Of a stretch of DNA of 64,000 bases, positions 48,869 through 60,375 are shown piece after piece. The notes under the pieces were generated by a model. That model was not told the DNA's origin, did not search any database, and saw only the letters and a program-made list of their open reading frames with translations. Each line of letters starts with the position of its first letter. Within the stretch, counting starts at the first letter, position 1. The DNA comes from Carya illinoinensis (taxonomy: Eukaryota > Streptophyta > Magnoliopsida > Fagales > Juglandaceae). The stretch is taken from the NCBI RefSeq assembly GCF_018687715.1, contig NC_056761.1:15333501-15397500 (forward strand), given 5' to 3'. Both the position numbers and the translations under genes were made by a program.

Positions 48869-49896
48869 TTTTAATTATATCAGTGTTCTTTCCCAATATA
48901 AATATGCAATTCATGGAATTAACTTTTTAATATGTGACAGGACGGAACTCTTCACTGATATAATAAAATTAATTAGGAAAATTCCTAAAGTAATTTATAA
49001 GACATTGGAAGTTGCATGCATGGATGTCCAACAAAGGTTTTTTTTTTTTTTTTAAATTATAAAATGAGTTAGTTTGTTATTGAGTTATTGTTGAATAAAA
49101 CCAAATCAGGAATCAACATCTAGTAGTGTGACATTAGGCATGGTCCCCATTGGATGATGCCACCGCGCGCCGACCTTTTTATTTTTCACAAAATAAAATG
49201 TTATCTCAGTCCTAGACCAACTATCAATGTCACACTCACGTGTACCACTCAACTCATGAATGATGATAACTTATGTGAATACAGACGTTTTTAATTCCTA
49301 CCATGCTTTGTGTTATAAATGAGAGAATTTTATTCTATAAAAGCAAATTCATATCATATATTATATTTATTTTATTATAATTTGATGTATTAAATAAAAT
49401 TACGTTAATTTATTAATTTATTTTTATAAAATTTTTTAATGACTAAAACATTTCTCTTATATATTACTGATCACCAAATACCCATATGATCAATAATAGT
49501 ATCATAAGATTTCTTTAACAAAACAAGCAAGTTATTGTTGTAATCTATGTGTAGATCAATACATTCTTCATAGAGCAATTGACAAGATTTGATTTGCAAG
49601 AGAATTTAGCTTATCTCTTATCGTGTCAAAACTAATATATTAACAAAGTTAATTTCTCGATCACATGGTAGAATTTCTTAGACAATGTTAATTTGTGAAA
49701 AGGTAACATATCTTACAAATTGAATATATATGTCATCGCCAACCCTACATTCACATCAACTTATAAATATAATTTCTTTATAAATAATATTTATTATATA
49801 TAAAAGTCATGATATCTCGGTGAATGATATGGAATAGGAAGATGTATACCACTAGATAGTGACAATTATTCCTTTTATTAATTATATTAGTAATTA

Positions 49897-49900
<4 letters not shown>

Positions 49901-49986
<86 letters not shown>

Positions 49987-50002
49987 TGTGTGTGTGTGTG
50001 TG
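49901..50002. repeat. Compound microsatellite (AG)42(TG)9
   Basis: AG repeats run without interruption from 49901 to 49984 and switch directly to TG repeats up to 50002. Confidence 0.95.
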
Positions 50003-52616
50003 TTCTATAGGATAGCATTAATCTCTACCTTAATAATCTTATCTGAAACACCCCATGATCTAGTCCTGTTTTTTGCTTTCATGAACAGATCAAAGACATT
50101 CCAAACCACATGCGTTGTTGGGCGCATGCGGAGGCATAGAACGAATCCAGTAATCGTGTAATTAGAAAAATAGTCTCCAGAGGGACCCAAATGCTTTTAA
50201 ATTTGTTGTTTCTAACTTTTGTTGTTAATATATGTTAACAAGGTACTTGTACCATTTTGTTTGGCACGTTTAAGGTCTCATGGGTCGCTCTCATCATAAG
50301 GCAGCGCTCCTTTGTCGGATATGATCCTTTCCATTTTTGAGGATCCTTATCAACTACTAACTATCAAAATTTGTAAAATTTTAAATAAGATTATCTGAAT
50401 TGAACCTTAAGAAAGATGAAAGCAATTGACTCGCCACCTTCTTCTTTGAGCTGCTTAACCCAATTGATCTTGTGTTACTTAAAAGGAGATTTTTCTTTTC
50501 GAGACAAACATGTTCTTTGATTTAAAATGACAGATCATCAAGATGTTATAGTACGTTTTCAAGGAGTGGTACCTTGTGAAGTTGATTTGTTAGATATTAA
50601 TATATATAATTAAATAAAACTTTATTGGCCGGGGAAGTGGCTATGGAGATATCAATCAAAAGAAGAGTTGGGAGGTCATTGATTGGAAGTAAGGAAGTGC
50701 TTGGGAGTTGGTGTTCTAATGAAGTTTGGGGAGTTTATGGTGTGAGTCTTTGAAAGCTCATTAGACAGGGCTTTGTGGGATGGTATATTTTTTTGTAGAA
50801 TCGACTTAGCTCGAGTGATGCTTTTGAGAGTGGTTGATCTTGACAGATCTTGTGTGTTGGAAAGGGTTTTGTGGTTTAGTGATAGCTTTTGTTCGTAATT
50901 TTTTGTAATCACTTTTAGTTTTCTAAGTTGTTCCTTTAGGAAAAGGTCGTATATAGGTATCTTCCACTTAATTAATATATATATATATATATATGGACCA
51001 CCTACAAGTCTAAGCTCCATCTTATAAAGTCTACAACCATAAGTTTTGTAGATCATTGAGCCGAAAATATTGAAATACGTTGTACGTGCATGAGATTAAC
51101 AGCTCAATCGAAATGAGACTCATAATTAAAGGCTAACATCCGATAGACATTATGAAACAGATAAGCAAATATAGAGATCTAGTTGCAGACTCCCCATTAT
51201 TTCAAAATTAGTTTGAAACAAATTCGAACGGGAGGATATTGTTAGATGAGTTAAGATAAGATGTGATGAGGTGGGTGAAGATCAACTCATTATCCAAACA
51301 AGGTCTTACTTTGGTTTCAAAGACTTGAGTTCTCCGACCCTGTGTTTGGTCTGTATCAATTTTAGGATGGATGTTTGGACCACACTAAAAAAAGGGGCAA
51401 GGAAACTTGCCATGAGTAGGTACCTTGTGTTCCTTTAAATCTTGAACCTAACAAAGGTTCACATCAGTGGAAGATGAGCCAAATTTTGGGGACCAAGAGT
51501 TCACCCAATGGCAAGTTTGGACCATATCCGTGCAGAAAAAGGACATCACATAGGTTCTAAGGTGGTTTCCCTCTTCTATACTCTAAGGGCTGCGAGAAAA
51601 TTAAAGGAGTCCTTCATAATGGCTAGCTAGAAGAGCCTAACTCACCTAAAAAAATGCGTTGTTTTCACATGTTGTGTGGTCTTTATGTTTGTCTGCAGGA
51701 TGCCAACAATGTGACGTCAAAAGAGATATATTTATGGCTGAAATGTGAATGATGGTCTGAATAATGGGTTTTGTTTGAAGTTTACCAATAATAATGTTGT
51801 TTGCTGAAATTTAAGATAAAAATTGCTTGCCGTGGGGTAGGCAGCTTGTGGGGGTGGCTGCATGTTGGCATTAATGCTGCAGCATGCATTAATGGTAGAA
51901 ACTGAAGGAAATAAATGTAGGGGAGAAAGTATTGGTGGGTGAATCCTATATATCATAAGTGGTACTACTTGAAAGCTAGTAGTACTCATGTCCTTTTGGA
52001 GCTTTTGGTTAGGTGATTTTAAGACCAACTGGATGTCAGTTTCTGCAGAATTGGTTCAACTGCCTACCCGTGAATTAAGATACCATTTCAACCAAAAACA
52101 AAAGCAAAGCAAAGGAACCAATATAAGAGTCAGGTGTTGAGTGTAGCCATTAAGTAAAAGAAATCTCTGACTCTGCAGTGGCCCTAGTAACCACAAATTC
52201 TTGATTAGCATCATGCTTGCCTGGCTTCTGAATGAATGATGTTCAATTACATATAGATAATCTTATTCAAGATTCCTCATTTATATCTTTAACGATTCAT
52301 ATATATATATATATATATAGAGTTGGTGGAGTAATCATGTTAATTCATTGGAATAAGCTTCTTTTTTGTCTACTTCCCAAGGGACAATCTTATGGTTTTG
52401 TGTTCCAAACCCTAATCTTTTATACAGTTTCGAAGGCAGTTCCTCAGCATTTTGTCTTTATTGAGTAGTTAATCACGTGACAATGCGTGCCTTTGCGGCG
52501 GTGTGGCACCTCTTTGCAAAGCTACCATATATAGGGGCAATTAGGGGTTGCACAAGGTGGCAACTTTCAGCCTAAATGGCAAAATAAAATTTTATCACAC
52601 ATTTTCTCCGTTATCG

Positions 52617-52797
52617 AATTATGTTAGTTACAATTATTTTTATAAATTTTTTATATATTTTAATATATAATTGGTTATATTATTATTTTTATATATTACA
52701 TTATTTTTTTATATATAAAAAAATAATATAACTAATTATATCACTAAAATACATAAAAGAATATAAAAAAATAATTGTATATAAAATTTTTAATGAT
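52617..52797. mobile_element. MITE, family B (copy 4)
   Basis: GTTAGTTACAATTATTTTTA and TTTTAATATATAATTGGTTA on the left mirror ACTAATTATATCACTAAAAT and ATAATTGTATATAAAATTTT on the right. The inner A/T tract is itself palindromic. Confidence 0.5.
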
Positions 52798-53143
52798 AAT
52801 ATATGATTTATTAAAATAAATTTTAAAAAAATTATTTTATTAATCACGTATTCACCTTGCCATGCGTATCCTTCGCATTGGTTTACAAAAAAAATTTCTC
52901 ATTTTTCCCCCTCAAGTTTTACGTATGGGTGTTGTGGCTAAACTTTGGGCTAGGCCCATCCGATTCTTATAGGGACCCAGCTGCAGTAAAGCCCAACAAA
53001 TATTATTTCTGTTGAAGTTCTAAAACATACAAACAATTGCTTTCCTGAAAGGCTGAAGCTGGTATAGCCTTGTGCAGCACTACCTTAAGCACAGAATGCA
53101 AATGAGTGAAGGAAAATAAAACGAGAAAATTTTTTGGAAAGGA

Positions 53144-53158
53144 GGGGGGGGGGGGGGG
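53144..53158. repeat. Poly(G) run of 15
   Basis: Fifteen consecutive G (plus strand) directly abut the stop codon of the exon-like segment at 53159-53308. Exact length is prone to sequencing error. Confidence 0.9.
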
Positions 53159-53308
53159 TTAGCCGGCGCCTCTCTCATCATAACATATTGTCAAGTCGGC
53201 ACTCTGAACAATCATACCAGCACTGTCCCCAATAGCTTGCGAAAGAGCTCCGGCAACAGCTCGAAGTGCACCCATTTCTCTAGACAAACAGAACATTTGA
53301 TTCTTCCC
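53159..53308 (-). pseudogene. Unidentified exon-like coding fragment
   Basis: The minus strand has an acceptor-like TTAG at 53309-53312 followed by an open frame to TAA (53161-53159). It reads KNQMFCLSREMGALRAVAGA, LSQAIGDSAGMIVQ and SADLTICYDERGAG. Composition is markedly more protein-like (Ala, Gly and Asp rich, balanced codons) than any other non-gene frame in the region. I do not recognise the protein. It could be a terminal exon of a gene whose other exons I missed, or a captured or duplicated gene fragment. No partner exon was found upstream to 54000, where a hAT-like repeat intervenes. Confidence 0.35.
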
Positions 53309-53455
53309 CTAACACTAAAAAAATAATTTCTTCAAAACTTGTAGCATGCTAAAATAGTAGTTCAAATTGGTCGCACAGCAAATGGTATCGTGCTTCCAGT
53401 AAACTAGATACATATATATTATTATGTAGACTACTATAATCAACACAGCAATGTC

Positions 53456-54000
53456 GAATAAGAGTGTAATAGGTTCGGTCCGGTAGGTTTTGGAGGAGAA
53501 TTCCAGATAGGACCAAAATTTTCAGTCCACCAAAAGTCCGGATTGGACTGCTTTGGTTTGGTTTTGTTCGTCTTATTGGGGGTTCTTAATCCAAGTCTTT
53601 ATTTTTCAAGTTTTTGATAAAAAAAATTAGACGAAATGTAAAAAATAAAATTAAGTGAATGACTTAATCTAAGTTATCTAACTAAATATATATTTAACTA
53701 ATTAGGTGTTTTAATTAAGTAGAATAAATTAATAATGTTAATAGCATGTGTTTTATCAATAATTAATAGTTAATACCCTACGTTAATTAGAAAAAAAAAT
53801 TACATAATTACTTATTTTCAATATATAAAATATCACATAAAAATTATATGATAAATTGGGTCAGTTTGGGGTCAAAAAATCCCACCCTGAACTGAAAACT
53901 GAATTTTCCTAATTTCTTGGACTAAAACGGACCGATTTCTTAACCAGTCCAGTCTGGAGTAGAGTCTTTTCGGTCCAAGCCAAAATTCTTACCCCCTTAT
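53456..54000. mobile_element. hAT-like non-autonomous element with CGGTCC-rich ends
   Basis: The left end ATAAGAGTGTAATAGGTTCG then GTCCGG and the right end (complement ATAAGGGGGTAAGAATTTTG then GCTTGGACCG) resemble each other. Both subterminal zones are packed with CGGTCC/GGACCG and CAGTCC words. This looks like the 'TAGGGGTG...CGGTCCGG' non-autonomous hAT type in plants. The 8-bp target duplication is not convincing. Confidence 0.4.
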
Positions 54001-56202
54001 GACCTATCAAGTGACAAAACAACCAGACCACAATATAATAGTTTGAAACACCTTTTAACTATCGTAGCAATAGAGACAAGTTCTTGATTTGAATTTCTTT
54101 AGACAATGACAGCCAAATGAACTAGGGTTGGGGTTTGGTATCTATATTTGGTCTACTGAGACCTTGCATGTGGCAGGTGGACGGGCGGTGAGATTTTTGA
54201 AGGGTAAATCTAATGTGGGTACCGGGTGGGACACTGCGCCTACCTGCCTGCCCGATTATATAACATCTATATCTATACTAATATATAAAATACAAATCGC
54301 TTATCTACAGTATTTTTGTCTAACTTTTTTTTTTCTATTTTACCCTTAGTTTTATTTGACAATTACAGTAATTTGTATTTTACTTTTATTTTACCGATAG
54401 TTATTTTGGTCTTTACATTACCACCGATTGATTTAGTTTTTCCTATTTTATTTCCAATTTTGCCCCTTCATTTTATTGTTCAGTTCGTTGTCATTGGTGT
54501 CGTTTTAATTCGCCGACTTTATTTTAATGTCTTTTTACAGTTAAAGCTTATCACTTTGTCTGACAAAATCCAACGGATTGAAATTTAAATGTCAATGTTT
54601 CTCCCATTCTGTATCTTCTGCTCTCTATCTCCGTATTCTAACTTAAAAAAAAAAAAAAATATCCTGGACGAAGTTAGTCGTGAATCTCAGCATAGGTATG
54701 TTCTTGTTGTTTCTCTCAATACTGTAAGAATGAATTGTATTGTATGAATGTTGTTACATTATGTAATTAGATGATTTGCATATGCATATGCATCACAACA
54801 AAAAATAAAATGGAAAGAAAATAAAAACTATATTTGCATATTCACATCTGTATTTTAAAGAAAATAAACCCAACAAAAAAAAAAACCCATCATGGAAATT
54901 CCATCTTCTGATTCCTCGTATGTCCTGAGAACAAAAAAAAAAAAAAAAATCAAGTGGAAAAAGAAAATCCAGTTTTTTTGAAATTTTTGAAAAAAAAAAC
55001 TATCAGATTGAAAAAAATTGTTCTGCAGATATGAAAAATAGAGATCTAATATACATCAATCGCAAAATAATAAGGAAAAATGCACGCTAAAAAAAATGCA
55101 GACGAAATAAACCCAAAAAAAATACACACACAAACAAAATACATCCAAACAGAGTGCCTCAATACACCAAAATAATACACAAAGGAAAAAAATCTCACCT
55201 TGAGATGCCATCAAGAAAAAGAAAATGATGGAGAGGGCATCTGAGGGAGAGGGAGCTCGGCGTGGGCTGGGGAAGGTGGGTATGGCTGAAGCGTGGAGGT
55301 TTGGTGTGGTCATGGGCTGCGATGCGCAGCCATAGGCACCGGATCTGAGCCGCGATGCGAGGGAGACCCAACAAACAATAGATCCAACCGAGAAACTCAA
55401 AAATAATCATAAGAAAAAAAAAAACTCCCTCCAACAAACAACAGATCCAACAGAGAAATCCAATAATATCCATCAGAGAGAAAAAAAAAAACCCACCCAA
55501 ACAGAGTTCCTTAATACACACGAGATGGTGAAATAAACCCCACTCAAACAACAGATGCAACCGAGAAAGCAAAAAAAAAAAAAAACTCCCTTTCAACCAA
55601 AAAAAAAAAAAAAAACTACTTCAAAAATAAAATTTTAGAAATTTACCCTTTTCTTCAAAGGCAACCTAGCCGACGAACGCGACGATGGTGGCTCACGGCG
55701 GTAAAAAAGAAAAAACCAAAAAAAAAAAAATATAAGGGGAGGAGAAGAAGGGGGGGCAGGGAAGAAGAAATAGAGAAAGAGAATAGAAGGGGGGCGGGGA
55801 AGAAGAAACAGAGAATGGGAACAGAAGGGGGACGAGAAAGACATTTGAGACTAACGACGGGGGGGGGGTGAGAGGAGAGAGAGAGAGAAGCTGGCAAGGA
55901 AGAGGGGGGGCCAGAGGAGAGAGAGCGAGAGAAATGGAAAGACAGAGAAGGGGTGGGGAAGAAGAGGGGCCAGAGGAGAGAGAGCGAGAGAAATGGAGAG
56001 ATAGAGAAGGGGCGGGGAAGAAGGGGGGCCAGAGAAGAGGGCGGGGAGGAACCAAAGAAGAGTCTCGAAAAGGGAAGCAATTGTATTGATTGAAAGGGAT
56101 ATGATGGGTGACAAAGAAGAGTTATTGTACATGAAAAAAAGTGAAGTGGGTGGACGACTGGTGGTAGTGATTGACAGCCTATAAAAAAAAGAGAAAGTAT
56201 TA
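54001..56202. other. Low-complexity spacer
   Basis: The region holds many A-runs (for example 54644-54658 and 55570-55584). The 55380-55500 part has two approximate copies of ACAAACAACAGATCCAAC. A purine-rich stretch runs from 55690 to 56060. Long minus-strand frames here (55056-55596, 55635-56314) are Pro/Ser/Leu/Phe-only low-complexity and not credible proteins. Confidence 0.55.
55911..56050. repeat. Purine-rich tandem repeat, 59-bp period
   Basis: Copies start at CCAGAG positions 55911, 55970 and 56029 (last one partial). They share CCAGAGGAGAGAGAGCGAGA, GAAATGGA and GGGGAAGAAG. The strand is nearly pure purine. Confidence 0.8.
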
Positions 56203-56579
56203 GGAGCAGCCCCTGTTTGGGATCAGCCGACTGCACACTATACGTGGCGCTGCTAAAAGACCAAATTCTCCCCAGCTTTTCATTCCCTCCCTCAGTATTT
56301 GCCCTAAACCCCACTCACTCCCCGATCCTTCCCCTTTTCTCTCTAGCATGTCATCTCCCCCTCATCTCTTTGGCGATGCTAACCTTCTTCATCTCCCTCT
56401 TGAAATCTGCAGCACCCCCTCCATTCCTTGGGTTTCATCTCCCCTAAACAGCCCCCCTCTTCTCTTCCTCAACGAGACCTTCCAAATCCCATTCAAAATC
56501 TGCAACCATGGGTTCATCTCTTCAGCAGTGGCCTGGGTTTCATCTCCCCATTAGAAGTCTGTTAACTGAGTCCACCTTC

Positions 56580-56700
56580 CCGCAGCTACAACCTCCCTCC
56601 CTTTTCTGCAATGACGACCTCGCGTGACGAGACCACCCTCCCGCAGCGACCCTCCCTCCCTCTTATGTAGCAACGACCCCGCGTAACGAGACCATCGTCC
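56580..56700. repeat. Tandem repeat, about 60-bp period
   Basis: Two copies starting at CCGCAG (56580 and 56641) share CCTCCCTCCCT, GCAACGAC/GCAATGACGAC and CGCGTRACGAGACCA. A third, truncated copy begins at 56700. Confidence 0.7.
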
Positions 56701-56830
56701 CATAGCGTGCTTCATCCCTCTCGACCACCCCACGGAAGATTGGCGGAAGATCCACCACCTCTTGACCACCCCTCCAAACATCTGCTGCCATAGAGGAGTT
56801 TGCCTCACTCGGGTAAAAAGAAAGAACATA

Positions 56831-57034
56831 TGCTCGATTAGTTTAGGTTTGTGATGGAAAAATACCATTTCATTGTAGTCTGGGGGAAATTTATACTCGG
56901 GTTTGGGATTGGGTGCTTGTAGTTTGAAAATTACCTGGTGATTGTAGTCTTTATACAAGATGGATATTTTAAAACATTTAAATGCTCGACCAGTTTGGGT
57001 TTGTGATGGAAAAATATCATTTCATTGCAGTTTG
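56831..57034. repeat. Direct repeat, 150-bp offset
   Basis: TTTGTGATGGAAAAATA and TCATTTCATTG-type words occur in the same order at about 56831-56882 and 56981-57034, differing at a few positions (TGCTCGATTAG versus TGCTCGACCAG). Confidence 0.75.
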
Positions 57035-57447
57035 TTGGTACAATTGTATTTTATTCAGAGCACAATGGAAGTACTTGTTGTATTAGTTTGTAATTTTCAA
57101 TCTATTTGGTTTTAGATGAGATGGCCAAGTTTACAATAATAAATTAAAAAGATTAAGAACATTGTTTACAAACACCTTGCTCATAAGATACCTTATTATT
57201 TAGAGTGCACTTGATCCATACTTCCATATCAAATGCTGTAAGAGGTATAGTTTAGATCCACGACAACTCCACGATTGTTTTCTAGCTGAACCCCTATTTG
57301 TTGTAATCCGTTATAGTGACGGGGGAAGCTAATTTCTATGGTTTAGACTATTTTTATGCACTGAATTTTTGGTTAGTAACAAATATTGTACTCTGATTGT
57401 ATGTATTTTTTTTTTTTTTTTTTTTTTTATATCTTGGTTTTGTTTTA

Positions 57448-57630
57448 TTAAGGACTTGATAGTTGATACAGAGTTTTAAGGACATAAAGTCTTAAGGACT
57501 TGATAGTTGATACAGAGTCTTAAGGACATGAAGTCTTAATAGTTGTTTTCCAGCTGAACCCATTCCACAGCTTTTTCCCAGAACATAAAAGTCAGAACAT
57601 AAAAGTCTTAAGGACTTGATAGTTGATATA
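57448..57630. repeat. 44-bp tandem repeat with a displaced third copy
   Basis: TTAAGGACTTGATAGTTGAT starts at 57448 and 57492 (period 44) and again at 57608. A CAGCTGAACCC word linked to TTGTTTTC also occurs at about 57275 and 57543. Confidence 0.8.
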
Positions 57631-57776
57631 TCTTGAATTTTTCATCTCTCTATCCCCCCCCCCTCCCAAAAAAATTGATAATACAGTCGCGTGCTAACTT
57701 TGTGTTGATGACTCAAGTATCTCAGTGTTATTCTAGGGCATGATAAAATGTTGCCACTTTTATGTTGGTGGTGCAG

Positions 57777-57833
57777 GCACATCCATATTTCTCTCAAGTG
57801 AGGGTAGCAGAAAGCAGGATGTGCACACAGTAG
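57777..57833 (+). pseudogene. Captured last exon of casein kinase 2 alpha subunit
   Basis: After an acceptor-like GGTGGTGCAG, the frame reads AHPYFSQVRVAESRMCTQ and stops at TAG 57831-57833. This is the conserved C-terminal end of the plant CK2 alpha catalytic subunit, a Ser/Thr kinase, with a few changes: the family usually has AAESS where this has VAES, and R where this has C. Sequence after the stop looks like the attached 3' UTR. No upstream kinase exon (for example the DFG or APE regions) was found in the window, so this is a fragment and cannot encode a kinase. Confidence 0.65.
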
Positions 57834-58203
57834 GCTGATCCCATGGAGTCCTGTGCGCCAACAAAGAAGAGGCCATGCTATTTGGATTATGTATTATAAA
57901 CCCTATAAATTTTTATGGCACTGTGTAACTGAATGTGGGCAGTCAATTTTGTGTGTGAGTTATTAATGCGAAGACCCATGTTTAGTTGAATGAAACTTTG
58001 TGAAATTTTCAATCCTGTACTTCAGTGCCATCCATGATTGTCCTTGATTAGTAAGTAATATTTACATGTAGAGTTTGGTGGTGAAGCTGGCCGCAATAGA
58101 TATCCTCTTTTACTATTACCCTTCCCAAGGGCCAATATAAGAGTGGCTAAGATTATGAAAACTTTCCTAACTGTGGGGGTATCACCTGATGGCTGATCCT
58201 TTA

Positions 58204-60370
58204 TGTGACGCCCCCAAATCCCCACGCCCAAACACGGGGAAATTGAGACGTCCGGATGGTGACAACCCGGGTCACCATCCCCTCGACGGGTGCCGGGTGT
58301 GTGCAAGGCAACAGATGTGTACAGATAAACATGCAGCGGATAAAGAAGGTCATAACTAAGTACCAGAATTTCTTAACGTAATACAAGCTGTTTAAAACAT
58401 ACATAGATAAAATATTACAAAACACAAATGCAGTTTTAAACAAATATAAAAGATAGCATCAGCAACCCGGCGGAGCCGCATCCTCAGGCTCAACCTCTTC
58501 CTTCTCATCCTCAACTCCTGCACCAAAAGCTACGGAACCACAAATGGTTCCGCAGGTAAGTAAAACCCCAAACACTACCAGATAAAAACACATATAACTC
58601 AAACAAGATGCATGAAACATGCCCAATGCACAAAGCCCAAAAACACCAGTTTTCCACACACGCCAAAAACCCATTTGGCCCAAAAACATATCATTTCCGA
58701 AAAACACGCCAAAAGCCACATTTGGCCGCCAAAAGTCCATTTGGCCCAATATCTCGCCGGAAGTCCATCCGGCCCAATATCTCGCCAGAAGTCCATCTGG
58801 CCCACGCCAAAAGTCCCATTTGGCCTCATAATCCATTATCCAATTTTAACCGTATACGCCATGACCTCCCCTAGGGGTCATCCGCACACCCTGGCTCCAG
58901 TGTCACACCGCAGAGTACCACCACGCATGTGACACCTAACGAGCGATGCCCAGTTCCGCGCCTCCCGCGCGTGCGTAGCCAAGCATCCTCTAGCCCCCGC
59001 CAGCGAAGGGCCACGGAGTCGGTGAGTAGGGCGATGCCCGGTTCCATGCCCGGCACGTTCGTAGCCAAGCATCCCCTAGCCCCGCTCCCGTCATCTCTCT
59101 CGACAACTCAGGGGACATCACTCAGTTTATTCCGCTCCCGAGTGACCAGAGGAGCTCCACCGAGATAATAACCCATCCCGGCTTGGGCTCGTGATACACA
59201 CGCACCCGTAAAACCAGTCACGCCAATACACAGGCTTTTCACACAATCCCACAAACACACGTGCATGCACCATGAAATGCCAAATCAATGCATAATAAAA
59301 TAACCAACCAACATAAATCAATAAAACAGACAACTCCGTCCTCCATCCATCCGACCCCCGAAACTCCTCGGACTCAGTCCGGAATCAACAACCAACAACA
59401 GTAAATAAATGAATGAGCAATATATATTAAAATCTGAAAATAGGGTTTGGAAAATACTTACAGCGCTATATGGCAATTTTAGAAAACAAGCGGCGTTGCA
59501 AACGGCGGAAAAACAGCAACGTCACAGTGAAAATTCACTGTGGCCGTGGGTCTGAAAAACTCACTTTTGAACGGGGACAAACTAGGACACGGGATTGATA
59601 GGGAATGGTCTAGAGGTGGTTGTGAAGCTATTGGAAGTGACGGACGGCCGTGGGTGGCGGCGGAATGGCCGGAAATGGCCGAAAATGGCAAATCGGAAAA
59701 CAAGCTCGTGGGAGCTGCTCCGGTGGTCGTTGGAGGCCGGAAATGGGTGGGTTAGGACGGCAAGGGACCGGTGATGAAGTGGTGAAGAAATGGTGGCCGG
59801 AGGTGGAGCGACGGCGGCGGATCGGAGTGAAATCCGTGCGCCCTTTGGAAGCTTTTTCCGGCCAAATGGCCGGCCGGTTGGGGGTGGGTTTTGGAGGGGT
59901 GGTGCACCGGAGGGAGAGGAAGAGAATGGGACCGGTGGGGGTCCGGTTGGTGGCCGGACGGCGGCGGTAGGGTAGAGAGAAGGTGGCGCCGGCGTGAGGG
60001 AGAGGGAGGAGAGAGAGAGAGCTCGGGGGGGGTCCGAATCGGGGAGAGAGGAGAGAGAAAAAGAAAAAGAAGAAAAAGAAAAGAAGGAAAAAGGAAAAAG
60101 AAGGGAAAAAGAAAAAAGGAAAAAGAGAAAAAAAGGAAAAAGATGTGAAAAGAGATGAGGTCCAATCCTCACTCCGGGAAAACGAAACAAACCGCCAAAA
60201 AGATTAAAACCACAAAACAACTTAAAGAAATAAAACACAACCTCAAATAAATTAAATTAAATTAAAACCCAATTTTAAAAACGCAAATACATTAAAATAA
60301 AATAACTAGTATATTAATTAAATAAAAACAAATACTTCAGCGAAAATACACTTAAAAGCGGGTCATCACA
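58204..60370 (+). mobile_element. Solo LTR, 2167 bp, with perfect 5-bp target-site duplication
   Basis: It begins TGTGACGCCCCCAAATCC and ends GGGTCATCACA, that is TG...CA with a short terminal inverted repeat (TGTGA/TCACA). CTTTA occurs immediately before (58199-58203) and after (60371-60375). No internal retrotransposon domain and no second LTR are present, so it arose by LTR-LTR recombination. From 58660 to 58830 it contains four or more degenerate copies of a GCCAAAAGTCCATTTGGCCC-type unit. The 59600-60150 part is GC- then GA-rich and carries spurious open frames on both strands. The superfamily cannot be told from the LTR alone; the large size suggests Ty3/gypsy. The orientation given follows the TG start as written and is arbitrary. 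Confidence 0.85.
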
Positions 60371-60375
60371 CTTTA

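Larger units (their letters stand above)
48657..52616. other. AT-rich intergenic spacer
   Basis: No supported gene. Minus-strand frames at 50676-51056 and 51732-52028 have low-complexity composition and no domain. (TA)n runs lie at about 50975-50993 and 52298-52318. Confidence 0.55.

Noticed and set aside
49901..50002. Possible CRISPR-like or satellite array
   Set aside because: It is a simple dinucleotide repeat without spacers.
50676..52028. Minus-strand frames of 98-126 codons
   Set aside because: Composition follows local AT repeats, no motifs and no splice-compatible partners.
55056..55596. Cys/Phe-rich minus-strand frames suggesting a membrane protein
   Set aside because: They arise from A-runs and CCAAC-type repeats; the hydrophobic look comes from T-rich codons, with no recognised domain.
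55635..56314. Long Pro/Ser/Leu/Phe-rich minus-strand frames
   Set aside because: They are translations of the purine-rich tandem repeat; overlapping frames are equally long and equally low-complexity.
57552..57575. Sequence similar to miR396 (TTCCACAGCTTT start)
   Set aside because: Similarity stops after 12 bases and no hairpin arm is visible nearby.
59582..60238. 218-codon minus-strand frame and overlapping plus-strand frames
   Set aside because: They lie inside the solo LTR in GC/GA-rich low-complexity sequence; several frames of both strands are open at once and none has a domain.
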